Below are positions 35,301 to 43,561 of a stretch of 64,000 bases of DNA, piece by piece; within the stretch, counting starts at the first letter, position 1, and the number at the start of each line of letters is the position of its first letter. The stretch spans positions 62,001 through 126,000 of the forward strand of contig NZ_MPNT01000016.1 in assembly GCF_001907675.1 (NCBI RefSeq), read 5' to 3'. The position numbers were made by a program, and so were the translations under genes. The stretch comes from Mycobacterium paraffinicum. GTDB lineage: Bacteria; Actinomycetota; Actinomycetes; Mycobacteriales; Mycobacteriaceae. The notes below the pieces were generated by a model. It was not told the origin of the DNA. It saw nothing but the letters and a program-made list of their open reading frames with translations, and did no database searches.

Positions 35301-37097
35301 ATGGACAATGACTCAGTCATCATTGTCGGCGCCGGCGCCGCCGGGTCCACCCTGGCCTTGCTGCTGGCCCGCTACGACATTGCGTGCACGGTCGTCGAAC
35401 AACGCAGCGACCCTCGCCTGCATCCGGCCGCGCACGTCATCAACGCGCGCACCTTGGAGATCTGGAACCAAGCCTCCCCAACGCTGACGGGCGCCCTGGA
35501 GTCGATCACCCCGCCGATCGACACGGTCAACATCATTCGTTGGTGTACCGACGTGCGCACCGCCCCGCTCGGAGAGATCGACCTGCTGTCCCAGCCAGAC
35601 CGGCTGGCCGAAGTCCGAACGCACAGCCGATATCTCATTTCCCACATCGGTCAGCACCTGCTCATGCCGGTGTTGTGGGATGCCCTCGACAACGAGGCCT
35701 TGATCGACTTCCGGCGGGGGTGTTGCGCCGAGATGGACGGCGAGAGGTTGATCCTGCGTTCGGCGGGCTCTGAACCGACAGTGGTGTCACCGCGGTACAT
35801 CGTCGCCGCCGACGGGGCGAACAGCACGTTGCGCGACGCTGCCGGGATCGCCATGCAGGGCCCGGTGCTGGCCAATATGGGCAGTGTCTTCTTCCACGCG
35901 CCCGGGGTGTATCCCGACGGCGCCGATCGCCCACTGCTCAGCTGGATCTACCATCCCCGCTTCAGTGGCGTGATGATCGCCCACGCCGATGACGACTACG
36001 TGCTGATGACCCCCTACCTGCACCCGGCCCAACTGATCGCGCGGGACAGCCACCGATATTGGAATCGCGTCCTGCCTCGAGTAATTGGTTCGACCAACTA
36101 CCGGATCCGGTCAACGGGAACCTGGACTATGACCTCCCAGCTCGCCGATCAATTCCGCCGCGGGCGGTTGCTACTCATCGGCGACGCCGCCCACCGCTTC
36201 CCGCACACCGGCGGCTTCGGACTCAACAGCGGTGTTCAAGACGCTCACAACCTGGCCTGGAAGCTGGCGGCAGTCTTGCGCTCGGGAGCGTCGGACTCAG
36301 TGCTGGACACCTACGAGACCGAACGCCGGCCCGTCGTCACGCGTTTCGCCGAGCAGAGCACGAACAATCACTTCACGCTCGACGAAGTAACCGAGCCATT
36401 GGGCATCACCAATCGGTCGCTGCACCAAGCGACCGAACTGGCGGGAAAGCTGCGTCCTAAACGGGTTCCCGACCGAGTAGTCGCGGCCGTCGCCGACGCT
36501 TTGACCTACGCCCAAACTTCGCGCACCAAAACTCTTTTACGGCGCGGCGCCCGCGGTCGGCGACTGCGCCAGCACATCACCGACGCGGTACCGGGCCAAG
36601 AGGAACACTTTGTAGCCAGCGGCCTGGAATTCGGCTATGCCTACGCCAGCTCGCTCATTGACACCTCCGAGGGTCGCTGTCCCGACAGCGACGTCGCGTT
36701 CTATCAACCGACTACCCATCCGGGAGCCCGGCTGCCGCACGCGTTCGTCACGACCCAGGACGGTTCGCATCTATCGACCCACGAGATCCTTGCCAGCACG
36801 GGGCTCACGTTGTTCACCGCCGACCCGCAGGGCTGGAGCGCAAGTCTCGCCGGAATCCCGATGACGGTGCCGGTCGCGGTGGTCGCGCTGCGCGCGGCGA
36901 GCAGCGACGAAGGCGCCGCGCTGATTGAGCTGTTCGAGGTCGGCGACCGCGGCGCCGTCGTGGCCCGACCCGACGGACACGTGGTGTGGCGCATCAACAC
37001 TGACGCCTCCGGGGCCGATCGGCTTCAAGAATTCGTCGAACGCGCGTGGAGCGACGTCTACCCGGCGTGGGTGCCGAACCTCCAGGAGGCACCGTGA
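35301..37097 (+). CDS. FAD-dependent aromatic hydroxylase (PheA/TfdB/MhpA family)
   Basis: 598 aa. FAD motifs: Rossmann VIIVGAGAAGSTLALLLARYD (about 6-26), DG motif VAADGANSTLRDAAGI (about 168-183), and GD motif LLIGDAAHRFPHTGGFGLNSGVQDAHNLAWKLA (about 291-323). The C-terminal thioredoxin-like domain of this class follows (LFTADPQGWSASLAG...). These enzymes add one oxygen to phenols with NAD(P)H, giving catechols. Position between the VOC dioxygenase and the ThDP enzyme fits a hydroxylation-then-ring-cleavage route. Its stop overlaps the next start (GTGA). Confidence 0.92.
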   Translation: MDNDSVIIVGAGAAGSTLALLLARYDIACTVVEQRSDPRLHPAAHVINARTLEIWNQASPTLTGALESITPPIDTVNIIRWCTDVRTAPLGEIDLLSQPDRLAEVRTHSRYLISHIGQHLLMPVLWDALDNEALIDFRRGCCAEMDGERLILRSAGSEPTVVSPRYIVAADGANSTLRDAAGIAMQGPVLANMGSVFFHAPGVYPDGADRPLLSWIYHPRFSGVMIAHADDDYVLMTPYLHPAQLIARDSHRYWNRVLPRVIGSTNYRIRSTGTWTMTSQLADQFRRGRLLLIGDAAHRFPHTGGFGLNSGVQDAHNLAWKLAAVLRSGASDSVLDTYETERRPVVTRFAEQSTNNHFTLDEVTEPLGITNRSLHQATELAGKLRPKRVPDRVVAAVADALTYAQTSRTKTLLRRGARGRRLRQHITDAVPGQEEHFVASGLEFGYAYASSLIDTSEGRCPDSDVAFYQPTTHPGARLPHAFVTTQDGSHLSTHEILASTGLTLFTADPQGWSASLAGIPMTVPVAVVALRAASSDEGAALIELFEVGDRGAVVARPDGHVVWRINTDASGADRLQEFVERAWSDVYPAWVPNLQEAP

Positions 37098-39430
37098 CCA
37101 TCGCTCATCCGTTGGGCTCCGCCCCTTCCCCGCACGACCGCAACGCCACGCCCGACCTTGATCTCATCGCCTCGCGTGTGCTGTGGCTGTCCACAGCGAT
37201 GGTCCACCACGCGAACCGAATTCGGCCAAACCCCAGTGGCTTGAAAGTTGGCGGACATCAAGCATCGTCTGCCTCAATGGTGGGCATCATGACGGCGTTG
37301 TACTTCGGGCAACTCCAGCCCGATGACCGGGTCTCGGTGAAACCACACGCCTCCCCGGTACTGCACAGCATCAACTATCTGCTCGGAACCCTCGACAACC
37401 GGTATATGACGACGTTGCGGGAATTCGGCGGCCTGCAAAGTTACCCAAGTCGGTCTAAAGATCCCGACCCGGTCGACTACTCCACCGGATCGGTGGGAAT
37501 CGGTGCTACCGCCCCTATTTGGGCTACGTTCGCTCGCCGTTACGTCGACACCGTATTCGGGGGTGCCGGAACGGGACGTCAATACTCTCTGGTGGGCGAC
37601 GCAGAACTCGACGAGGGCGCGGTGTGGGAGGCGGTGATGGACGCAGGCGTGCAGGAACTGGGCGAGATCGTCTGGATCGTCGACATGAACCGCCAGTCCT
37701 TGGATCGCGTCGTGCCCCATATCGCCTCCCAGCGTCTACAGGACACGTTCACCGCCGCTGGCTGGCAAGTGCTCACCGTGAAATTCGGAATGCTGCTCGA
37801 GGAGCTGTTCAGCCGACCCGGGGGCGACGCGCTGCGTACCCGGATCCTGACCATGCCCAACCCCGAATATCAACGCCTGCTGCGCTGTTCAGCTGACGAA
37901 CTGCGCTCGCGCCTACCCGGTAACGGCCCGGATGCCGCCACCGTCGCCGCGGTGATCAACGATCTCGACGACGCCACCCTGTTGAAGGCGATCGGCAACC
38001 TCGGCGGCCACGACATCACCGCCATGCAACAGGCTTACGCCCAGATCGACGACTCCCGCCCCACCATCATCCTCGCCTACACGATCAAGGGGTACGGGCT
38101 CCCCACCCAAGGTCATCCGCAAAACCACTCCTCGCTGCTCACCGACGAACAGTTCATCCAGCTGGCCCACACATTGGGCGAAGACCCGCACAATCCCTTC
38201 CGGCGCTTCGACTCTCACTCATCGCCCGGCCAGCTCTGCGAGCGGACGGCCAAGCGATTACGCCGCGGCGAAATTCGCACCAGTGAACCGCCGCCGGTGC
38301 CGACCGACATCGGCCGCACCCCTCCCGCAGTGTCGAACACCCAGAGCGCACTGGGACGCACGTTACTCGATCTGACGCGCGAGGCTCCCGAGGTCGCACG
38401 ACGAGTGGTGACGGTGAGCCCCGACGTCAGCTCCAGCACCAACCTCGCCGGGTGGCTCAACAAGGTGGGTGTGTGGTCGCCTTCGGAGCGGCCCGACTGG
38501 TTCGCCGACGACGCCGACTCCATCATGCATTGGCGTGAAAGTCCGACCGGGCAACACATGGAACTCGGCATCGCCGAAGTCAACCTGGTGGGCCTGCTCG
38601 GTGAGCTTGGCGCCACGTGGAGCCGGTGGGGCGAACCGCTGCTTCCCATCGGTGTCCTCTACGACCCGTTCGTCGAACGTGCACTCGAACCGTGGTCGTT
38701 CGGCATTTACGCCGGCGGGCAATCCATTCTCGTCGGCACCCCGTCTGGAGTCTCCCTGGCCTCCGAAGGCGGTGCGCACCAGTCGATCAAGACGCCGTCC
38801 ATCGGTCTTGAGCAGCCCGGCTGCATCAGCTACGAGCCGGCATTCGCCGCCGAGGTCGAGTGGATCCTGCTGCACTGCCTCGGCCTCTTGGGACGCCCCG
38901 ACGGAACCTCGTCCTATCTCCGGCTGTCCACCCGGCCCGTCCGCCAAGAGCTGGCGCGCATCCCGCAAGATCCCGCCGCCCGCGAACGGCGTCGCCGCCA
39001 CGTACTCGCCGGTGCCTACACGCTACGCCCGGTCGCCACGCCGGCGGTCTGCATCGTCGCGGTGGGAGCGCTGGCCACCGAGGCCAACGACGCCGCCGAC
39101 CGGCTCGCCGACATGGGCGTTGAGGCCGAAGTCGTCTGCGTGACAAGCCCAGACCTCCTCTACCGCGCCGTCCGGAGTCGCGACGGGCTGGCCGAGGCGC
39201 CCTCTTGGATCCTGGACCAAGTTTTCCCTGCCGAGCGCTCCGCGCCGATGGTCACCGTCCTCGACGGTCATCCGCATACCCTGACCTTCCTGGCAACTAT
39301 CAATCAGGTGCGCTGTAAATCCTTGGGAGTGAGCACATTCGGGCAGGCCGGCGACCTCGATGCGGTGTACCGCTACCACGGTATCGACGCCGACAGTATC
39401 GTGCGCGCCGCGCTTGACGTCACCTCGTAA
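37094..39430 (+). CDS. Pyruvate dehydrogenase E1 (AceE)/transketolase-like ThDP enzyme
   Basis: 778 aa from GTG 37094, shorter than AceE (about 890-930 aa). N-terminal ThDP domain: GGHQASSASMVGIMTALYFG, VKPHASPVLHSINYLLG and the ThDP/Mg motif GDAELDEGAVWEA...DMNRQ (about 168-201, GDxE...NxQ). The pyrimidine domain starts at about 440, with ThDP-activating Glu in MELGIAEVNLVGLLGELG, and a transketolase C-terminal domain ends the protein. It has no E2 or E3 partner in the window. It may decarboxylate a 2-oxo acid released by the FAH-family enzyme, or transfer a glycolaldehyde/acyl unit; this is inference. It overlaps the hydroxylase by 4 bp. Confidence 0.82.
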   Translation: MTIAHPLGSAPSPHDRNATPDLDLIASRVLWLSTAMVHHANRIRPNPSGLKVGGHQASSASMVGIMTALYFGQLQPDDRVSVKPHASPVLHSINYLLGTLDNRYMTTLREFGGLQSYPSRSKDPDPVDYSTGSVGIGATAPIWATFARRYVDTVFGGAGTGRQYSLVGDAELDEGAVWEAVMDAGVQELGEIVWIVDMNRQSLDRVVPHIASQRLQDTFTAAGWQVLTVKFGMLLEELFSRPGGDALRTRILTMPNPEYQRLLRCSADELRSRLPGNGPDAATVAAVINDLDDATLLKAIGNLGGHDITAMQQAYAQIDDSRPTIILAYTIKGYGLPTQGHPQNHSSLLTDEQFIQLAHTLGEDPHNPFRRFDSHSSPGQLCERTAKRLRRGEIRTSEPPPVPTDIGRTPPAVSNTQSALGRTLLDLTREAPEVARRVVTVSPDVSSSTNLAGWLNKVGVWSPSERPDWFADDADSIMHWRESPTGQHMELGIAEVNLVGLLGELGATWSRWGEPLLPIGVLYDPFVERALEPWSFGIYAGGQSILVGTPSGVSLASEGGAHQSIKTPSIGLEQPGCISYEPAFAAEVEWILLHCLGLLGRPDGTSSYLRLSTRPVRQELARIPQDPAARERRRRHVLAGAYTLRPVATPAVCIVAVGALATEANDAADRLADMGVEAEVVCVTSPDLLYRAVRSRDGLAEAPSWILDQVFPAERSAPMVTVLDGHPHTLTFLATINQVRCKSLGVSTFGQAGDLDAVYRYHGIDADSIVRAALDVTS

Positions 39431-39439
39431 GGAACGCAT

Positions 39440-40198
39440 ATGAGCCATCGCCTCGAAGGCCGCACCGCACTGATCACCGGGTCGGGCCGCAACATCGGAC
39501 GCGCCATCGCTGTGCTTTTCGCCCGCCAGGGCGCCAACATCATCGTCAACGGTCACCAGGACAGGGGGGCCGTCGATGACACCGTGCGCGAGATCGAAAA
39601 TCTCGGCGGCGCAGCGATCGGCGTAATGGCCGATGTGTCCGACCCCGACGCGGTTGCATCCATGATTGCCGAGGGCGAAGCACGTTTCGGCTCGATCGAT
39701 ATCGCCGTCAACAACGTCGCGCGACGCAAACGCCAACCGCTGGAAGAGATCTCCATCGCCGACTGGCAGGAGACCATCAACTACAACCTCAACTCGGCAT
39801 TCTATGTCGTCCATTACGTACTGCCGGGCATGCGGCAGCGCGGGTGGGGTCGCATCATCAACATCGCCGGCTACGACGCCTGGACCGGGCATATCTCTCA
39901 ACGCGCACACAACGTGGCGGCCAAGGCCGGCATGCACGGACTGACCAAAGCCGTCGCGCGGGAAGCGGGCGTCTGGGGCGTTACCTGCAACACCGTTGCG
40001 CCCGGCGCCATCAACACCATTCGTGACGAGTCGCAGTACACGCACGTGGACATCGAAGCGATCGCCCAGCGCCTGGCCATCAAGAAGGCCGGCGATCCCG
40101 AAGACATCGCGGAGGCATGTCTGTATGTCGCCGGCGAGTCGGGCAAGTTCGTGACCGGCCAGGTCATTCACGTCAACGGCGGCGAATTCATGCTGTGA
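39440..40198 (+). CDS. Short-chain dehydrogenase/reductase (FabG-like)
   Basis: 252 aa. Classical SDR: TGSGRNIGRAIAVLFARQGANIIVNG (cofactor motif TGxxxxIG), NNVARRKRQPLEE (NNxA variant of NNAG), and the C-terminal ECLYVAGESGKFVTGQVIHVNGGEFML-type end. The active-site region reads IINIAGYDAWTGHISQRAHNVAAKAGMHGLTKAVARE: the position of the catalytic Tyr in YxxxK is occupied by His (HNVAAK), which is unusual. It is the last gene of the FAH-to-SDR operon. It may oxidise a hydroxylated intermediate or be a non-classical SDR. Confidence 0.85.
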   Translation: MSHRLEGRTALITGSGRNIGRAIAVLFARQGANIIVNGHQDRGAVDDTVREIENLGGAAIGVMADVSDPDAVASMIAEGEARFGSIDIAVNNVARRKRQPLEEISIADWQETINYNLNSAFYVVHYVLPGMRQRGWGRIINIAGYDAWTGHISQRAHNVAAKAGMHGLTKAVAREAGVWGVTCNTVAPGAINTIRDESQYTHVDIEAIAQRLAIKKAGDPEDIAEACLYVAGESGKFVTGQVIHVNGGEFML

Positions 40199-40520
40199 GC
40201 CCGATGCCGGATGGACGACTATCACCGAAGGTGACATTGATCTTGAGAACCAACACGAGCGCCTGTGGCCTCTCGGACTTCCTGTCCACCGGCGCCGTCC
40301 GACGGCCTGGTCTGTCTGCCGACGATCCTGGCGGACCTCCCGGCGCAGATCATCCTGCGCACCGAGGGTGCAGATTTGCGTCGGTTGCATTCGCCGTGCA
40401 ACCATTTGCGAAGCCTTCCGGACGAAGTGCTCGGCGCGGTCTGCCCGAGCGGTTGCGTCAGCCGGTCCGCGAGAGGCCGCTTCGGACGGACCCGCTGAGT
40501 ACCACATGAATGAGGGAGCG
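40199..40520. other. Gene-poor stretch between the two SDR genes
   Basis: About 320 bp. Open frames exist on both strands (for example 40265-40498 on +), but none has a ribosome site or recognisable similarity. GAGGGAG at the right end serves the SDR start at 40521. Probably the promoter region of the SDR/NmrA pair. Confidence 0.4.
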
Positions 40521-41315
40521 ATGTCTTATCGACCGTCACGGTCTCTGGTCACCGGCGCCAGTTCGGGCATCGGGGTGGCATTCGCACGGCAATTGGCCGC
40601 GCGCGGCTCGGATCTGGTTCTAGTCGCGCGGCGGCAAGACAGGCTTGAGCACGTTGCCCGCGAACTCATGACGGCACACGGAATCACCTGTGAGACTGTT
40701 GCATTCGATCTGTCGATCGACGGAGCAGGGGCAGCCCTGCGTAAGGAGGTCGGCGGCGAGTTCGACCTCGTGGTCAACAATGCCGGCTTTGCCACGCAAG
40801 GCCCGTTTCTGACCGGCAGCGGCGAGGAGTTCGCTCGCGTGATCGCCGTGGATGTCCGGGCCGTGGTGGACATGTGCCACGCCTTTCTGCCCGCAATGGT
40901 CGAGCGGGGACACGGGGCCATCGTCAACGTCTCCAGCACCACCGCATTTCAGCCGGTCCCCTCGCTTGCCGTTTACTCGGCGGCCAAGGCATTCGTTCAG
41001 AGCTTCTCTCAGTCGCTTTGGTACGAAGCCAAACAGCATGACGTCAAGGTTTTCGCGCTCGCCCCAGGACCCACGCGGACCGAGTTCTTCGACGTCATCG
41101 GTGAGGGCGCGGCGGTCGCCGGACGGATGCAGACGGCCGAGCAAGTAGCGGCCACAGGCATGCGTGCCCTTGATCGCCGGTCGACTCCGCCCTATGTCGT
41201 TTCGGGAATTGCGAACGCGTGGACGGCGCGGCTTGCGGGACTGATCCCTCGCAGGCTTCTCATTCCATTCGTGGCACGCATCCTGCAGCCAATGCACCCG
41301 GTGCCACCGCCATGA
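40521..41315 (+). CDS. Short-chain dehydrogenase/reductase (DltE/YqjQ-like)
   Basis: 264 aa from ATG 40521, with GAGGGAG 4 bp upstream. Classical SDR motifs: LVTGASSGIGVAFARQLAARGSDLVLVARR, LVVNNAGFATQGPF, IVNVSSTTAFQPVPSLAVYSAAKAFVQSFSQSL (YSAAK active site) and FALAPGPTRTEFF. The C-terminus has a hydrophobic tail (LAGLIPRRLLIPFVARILQ) common in membrane-associated SDRs of this group. Substrate unknown. It precedes the NmrA-like reductase and probably belongs to the same catabolic region. Confidence 0.92.
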   Translation: MSYRPSRSLVTGASSGIGVAFARQLAARGSDLVLVARRQDRLEHVARELMTAHGITCETVAFDLSIDGAGAALRKEVGGEFDLVVNNAGFATQGPFLTGSGEEFARVIAVDVRAVVDMCHAFLPAMVERGHGAIVNVSSTTAFQPVPSLAVYSAAKAFVQSFSQSLWYEAKQHDVKVFALAPGPTRTEFFDVIGEGAAVAGRMQTAEQVAATGMRALDRRSTPPYVVSGIANAWTARLAGLIPRRLLIPFVARILQPMHPVPPP

Positions 41316-41383
41316 AGATCGCGACGCGTTTGCTGATGCACGGGGGCCGCGATTCCTTTCCGGCTCATCTCAAAGGAGGACAC

Positions 41384-41479
41384 GTGACAACTACACCGCT
41401 GCGCGGCGGCCCGACCGTACCGCCGCACTGCAACCGATCGCGCCTGCGTTCCGAACCGTCGTCAGGATTGCGATCATGA
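41384..41479 (+). CDS. Candidate 31-aa leader ORF overlapping the NmrA-like gene
   Basis: GTG 41384 has a very strong ribosome site (AAAGGAGG, 41373-41380) and encodes a 31-aa Arg/Pro-rich peptide whose stop TGA overlaps the ATG of the next gene (ATGA at 41476-41479). That layout fits translational coupling or a leader peptide. It could instead be a former N-terminus of the downstream gene broken by a frameshift. Confidence 0.45.
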   Translation: MTTTPLRGGPTVPPHCNRSRLRSEPSSGLRS

Positions 41480-42453
41480 TCGTGGTCACCAGTGCCGCAG
41501 GCGGTGTCGGACGCCCGCTGGTCCGCGGCCTTCGTGGACGCGGGTTGGACGTACGGGCATTCGTCAAGAATGACGCCCAGGCCCAACTGGCGCGCAGCGA
41601 CGGGGCAACCGAGATTGTGGTGGGCGACCTGCGAAACCGCACAGATCTCGAGAGGGCGTTCACCGGCGCGAAACGGTTGTACCACGCCGCTCCGACGCAA
41701 CTCATCGATGAGGTCCCCGTTGCCCAAGCCCTCATCGAGATTTGCGCGGCCAACGGGGTGGAACACATCGGCTTTCACTCGGTAATTCATCCCGACATCG
41801 ACGCGCTGGTCCATCACCATCAGAAGCTTTTGGTGGAGCGACTGTTGCACGATTCGGGCTTGCCGGTGACCATTTTGCGTCCGTCCCATTACATGCAGAA
41901 TTATCTAGAGTTCTGGGAGTTCATCCAGGCGGGCCTGATGCCCTATCCCGTGTCACCAACCAGCGTGATGGGCATGGTCGACGCCGAAGATATCGCCGAG
42001 GCGGCCGCCAATGTGCTCAGCGCACCCGACGAGCACGTGGGTAAGACCTACGACCTCTCCGCAGAGGCACTCGACCGCAACGAGATGGCAGAGATCTGGA
42101 GCCGGGTGCTGGGACACCCGGTCACCGCTATTCGCCTGCCGCCCAACACTGTCGAGAACGCTCTCCTCGCCGCGCCGGCGCTGGGAGCCGCCGTGGTTCA
42201 GTCACTGCTCAACACCAAGCTCAGGGCATTGCCCCACCTCGTTCGCGGCGTCCGTGACTCGTCCAATGCACGAGGCATCCGCAATTGGCCCTCCGACGCG
42301 CGCAGCACCTACGTCGGGATGATGACGTATTACGACACCAATGGCCTGCCTCCCGGCAATATGGCCGACCTGCCGAAGCTGTTGGGTCGCAAGCCCACAA
42401 GTTATGAACAGTTCGCCAGACGTGTGGCGGCCACAGAAGGGAGCAGCCGCTGA
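41476..42453 (+). CDS. NmrA-like NAD(P)-binding reductase
   Basis: 325 aa. Atypical extended SDR of the NmrA/isoflavone reductase-like type: IVVTSAAGGVGRPLVRGLRGRGLDVRAFVKN (Rossmann, SAAGGVG), GDLRNRTDLERAFTGAKRLYHAAPTQ, HHHQKLLVERLLHDSGLPVTILRPSHYMQN and MVDAEDIAEAAANVLSAPDEHVGKTYDLSAE. Such proteins are quinone or nitro/azo reductases or redox sensors. The start ATG overlaps the stop of a short upstream ORF. Convergent with the TetR gene, 24 bp apart. Confidence 0.88.
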   Translation: MIVVTSAAGGVGRPLVRGLRGRGLDVRAFVKNDAQAQLARSDGATEIVVGDLRNRTDLERAFTGAKRLYHAAPTQLIDEVPVAQALIEICAANGVEHIGFHSVIHPDIDALVHHHQKLLVERLLHDSGLPVTILRPSHYMQNYLEFWEFIQAGLMPYPVSPTSVMGMVDAEDIAEAAANVLSAPDEHVGKTYDLSAEALDRNEMAEIWSRVLGHPVTAIRLPPNTVENALLAAPALGAAVVQSLLNTKLRALPHLVRGVRDSSNARGIRNWPSDARSTYVGMMTYYDTNGLPPGNMADLPKLLGRKPTSYEQFARRVAATEGSSR

Positions 42454-42477
42454 GGCTGGCCGTTGCGGAAACCTGTG

Positions 42478-43203
42478 CTACTCGGGCGCCACGATGAGCC
42501 AAAGCCGGTCGACAAGGCGGATTGCCTGATCCGGATCGACGCCTTCGAACACGCTCGCATGGATTCCCCGCATGGCGCCGGTAACCGCCCCCGCACAGGC
42601 TTCTACGTCAACGTCGGCGTCCAGCGCGCCGCCTTCGACGAGACAAACCAACAGCTCAGCGAGGGCACGTTCGAAGGCCTCGTGCCAACGCTGCGCGAAG
42701 CTGTCCTTGCGCGGCACGCCCAGATCACGGAACAAGACGTGCGCCGCGGGCGTGGCGTAAATCGCCTCGGCGGCCACCCGAAGGAACACGCGCAATTGCT
42801 GTCGCGGCTGGTCGGACCAGGTCGCACTGCCGTAGCGCCGCTGCATTTCGGCGATGAGTTCGGTTGCCGCATTATCGATAGCGGCGTGAAACAGATCGCG
42901 TTTGCTCGCGAAGTGATGGAATGCGGTTCGCAGTCCTACTCCGGCAGTCCGCGCCACCTCCTCTACCGTGATTTCACCGTAGTCGCGGATGCGGAGCAGG
43001 TCCTGGGTGGTCTCGACGAGACGTGCAGCGGTTGCGACGGTCGGTTGTTCATGCGACGAAAGAGGCTGTTTGGCCCACCGATACAACGTGGCAGGGTGGA
43101 CACCCAGGTCACGCGCCACTTGAGCGGCGTCGCCGTTGGGGCCGAACGCACGGGCAACCGCAGCCCGGCGTTCTTCTGGACTGTGCCGATTCGCAGGAGA
43201 CAC
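42478..43203 (-). CDS. TetR regulator with an additional N-terminal helix-turn-helix
   Basis: 241 aa from GTG 43201-43203 (VSPANRHSPEERRAAVARAFGPNG). Residues about 8-45 form a transposase/resolvase-like HTH (RRAAVARAFGPNGDAAQVARDLGVHPATLYRWAKQPL). A normal TetR HTH follows (TVATAARLVETTQDLLRIRDYGEITVEEVARTAGVGLRTAFHHFASKRDLFHAAI), then a TetR C-terminal ligand domain. Having two DNA-binding domains in one chain is uncommon. It is convergent with the NmrA gene and probably regulates this cluster. Confidence 0.82.
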   Translation of the reverse strand: MSPANRHSPEERRAAVARAFGPNGDAAQVARDLGVHPATLYRWAKQPLSSHEQPTVATAARLVETTQDLLRIRDYGEITVEEVARTAGVGLRTAFHHFASKRDLFHAAIDNAATELIAEMQRRYGSATWSDQPRQQLRVFLRVAAEAIYATPAAHVLFRDLGVPRKDSFAQRWHEAFERALAELLVCLVEGGALDADVDVEACAGAVTGAMRGIHASVFEGVDPDQAIRLVDRLWLIVAPE

Positions 43204-43405
43204 CCGCCGATCGTAAGGACTGCGGGGCGGATATCTCTGCGCCACCTCGGATCCAAGGACAATGCGTCGTGAGTGCCAAGACAAAGCCTCGACCGAGAGA
43301 CTTCGAAACCGAAGCAGCGCAGGCTGGCCCGAGCGCCCCGCGCCATCACACCGTTAGGCGGGCACGCACACCCCTAGTCCGAAGAGTGGAAAATTCGCAC
43401 TCTAA

Positions 43406-43417
43406 GTCCAATTGGAC
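43406..43417. promoter_or_regulatory. Palindrome GTCCAATTGGAC upstream of the double-HTH TetR gene
   Basis: Perfect 12-bp palindrome about 200 bp upstream of the regulator start. The AGTCCAA/TTGGAC arms recur at 33513-33528, so both may be bound by the same cluster regulator. Confidence 0.4.
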
Positions 43418-43480
43418 AGCAGGTGAGCACTCGACTTGGGAATTGGACACTGAACTTGAAAAACCGCACGACTGTCGAGA

Positions 43481-43561
43481 TGCAACGAAGATTGACAAGA
43501 CACGCCTGGCTACTTTGACAAAACGTCGACGTGTCGCGAGAGCTTGTTAATCTTCGTTGCA
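43481..43561. repeat. 81-bp imperfect inverted repeat with 19-bp arms
   Basis: TGCAACGAAGATTGACAAG (43481-43499) pairs with CTTGTTAATCTTCGTTGCA (43543-43561) at 18 of 19 positions. Inside, GACACG (43499-43504) pairs with CGTGTC (43530-43535), and ACGTCGACGT (43523-43532) is a perfect palindrome. No flanking target-site duplication is visible. It could be a small MITE, a strong terminator for mmpL, or a structured regulatory region. Confidence 0.6.

Noticed and set aside
37455..37497. CTAAAGATCCCGACCCGGT inside the E1-like gene resembles the regulon box
   Set aside because: It matches only the first half well, lies inside a coding region and has no TANNNT 17-18 bp downstream.
39023..40507. 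Long minus-strand open frame opposite the E1-like and SDR genes
   Set aside because: Shadow frame; the plus-strand proteins have intact catalytic motifs and operon spacing.
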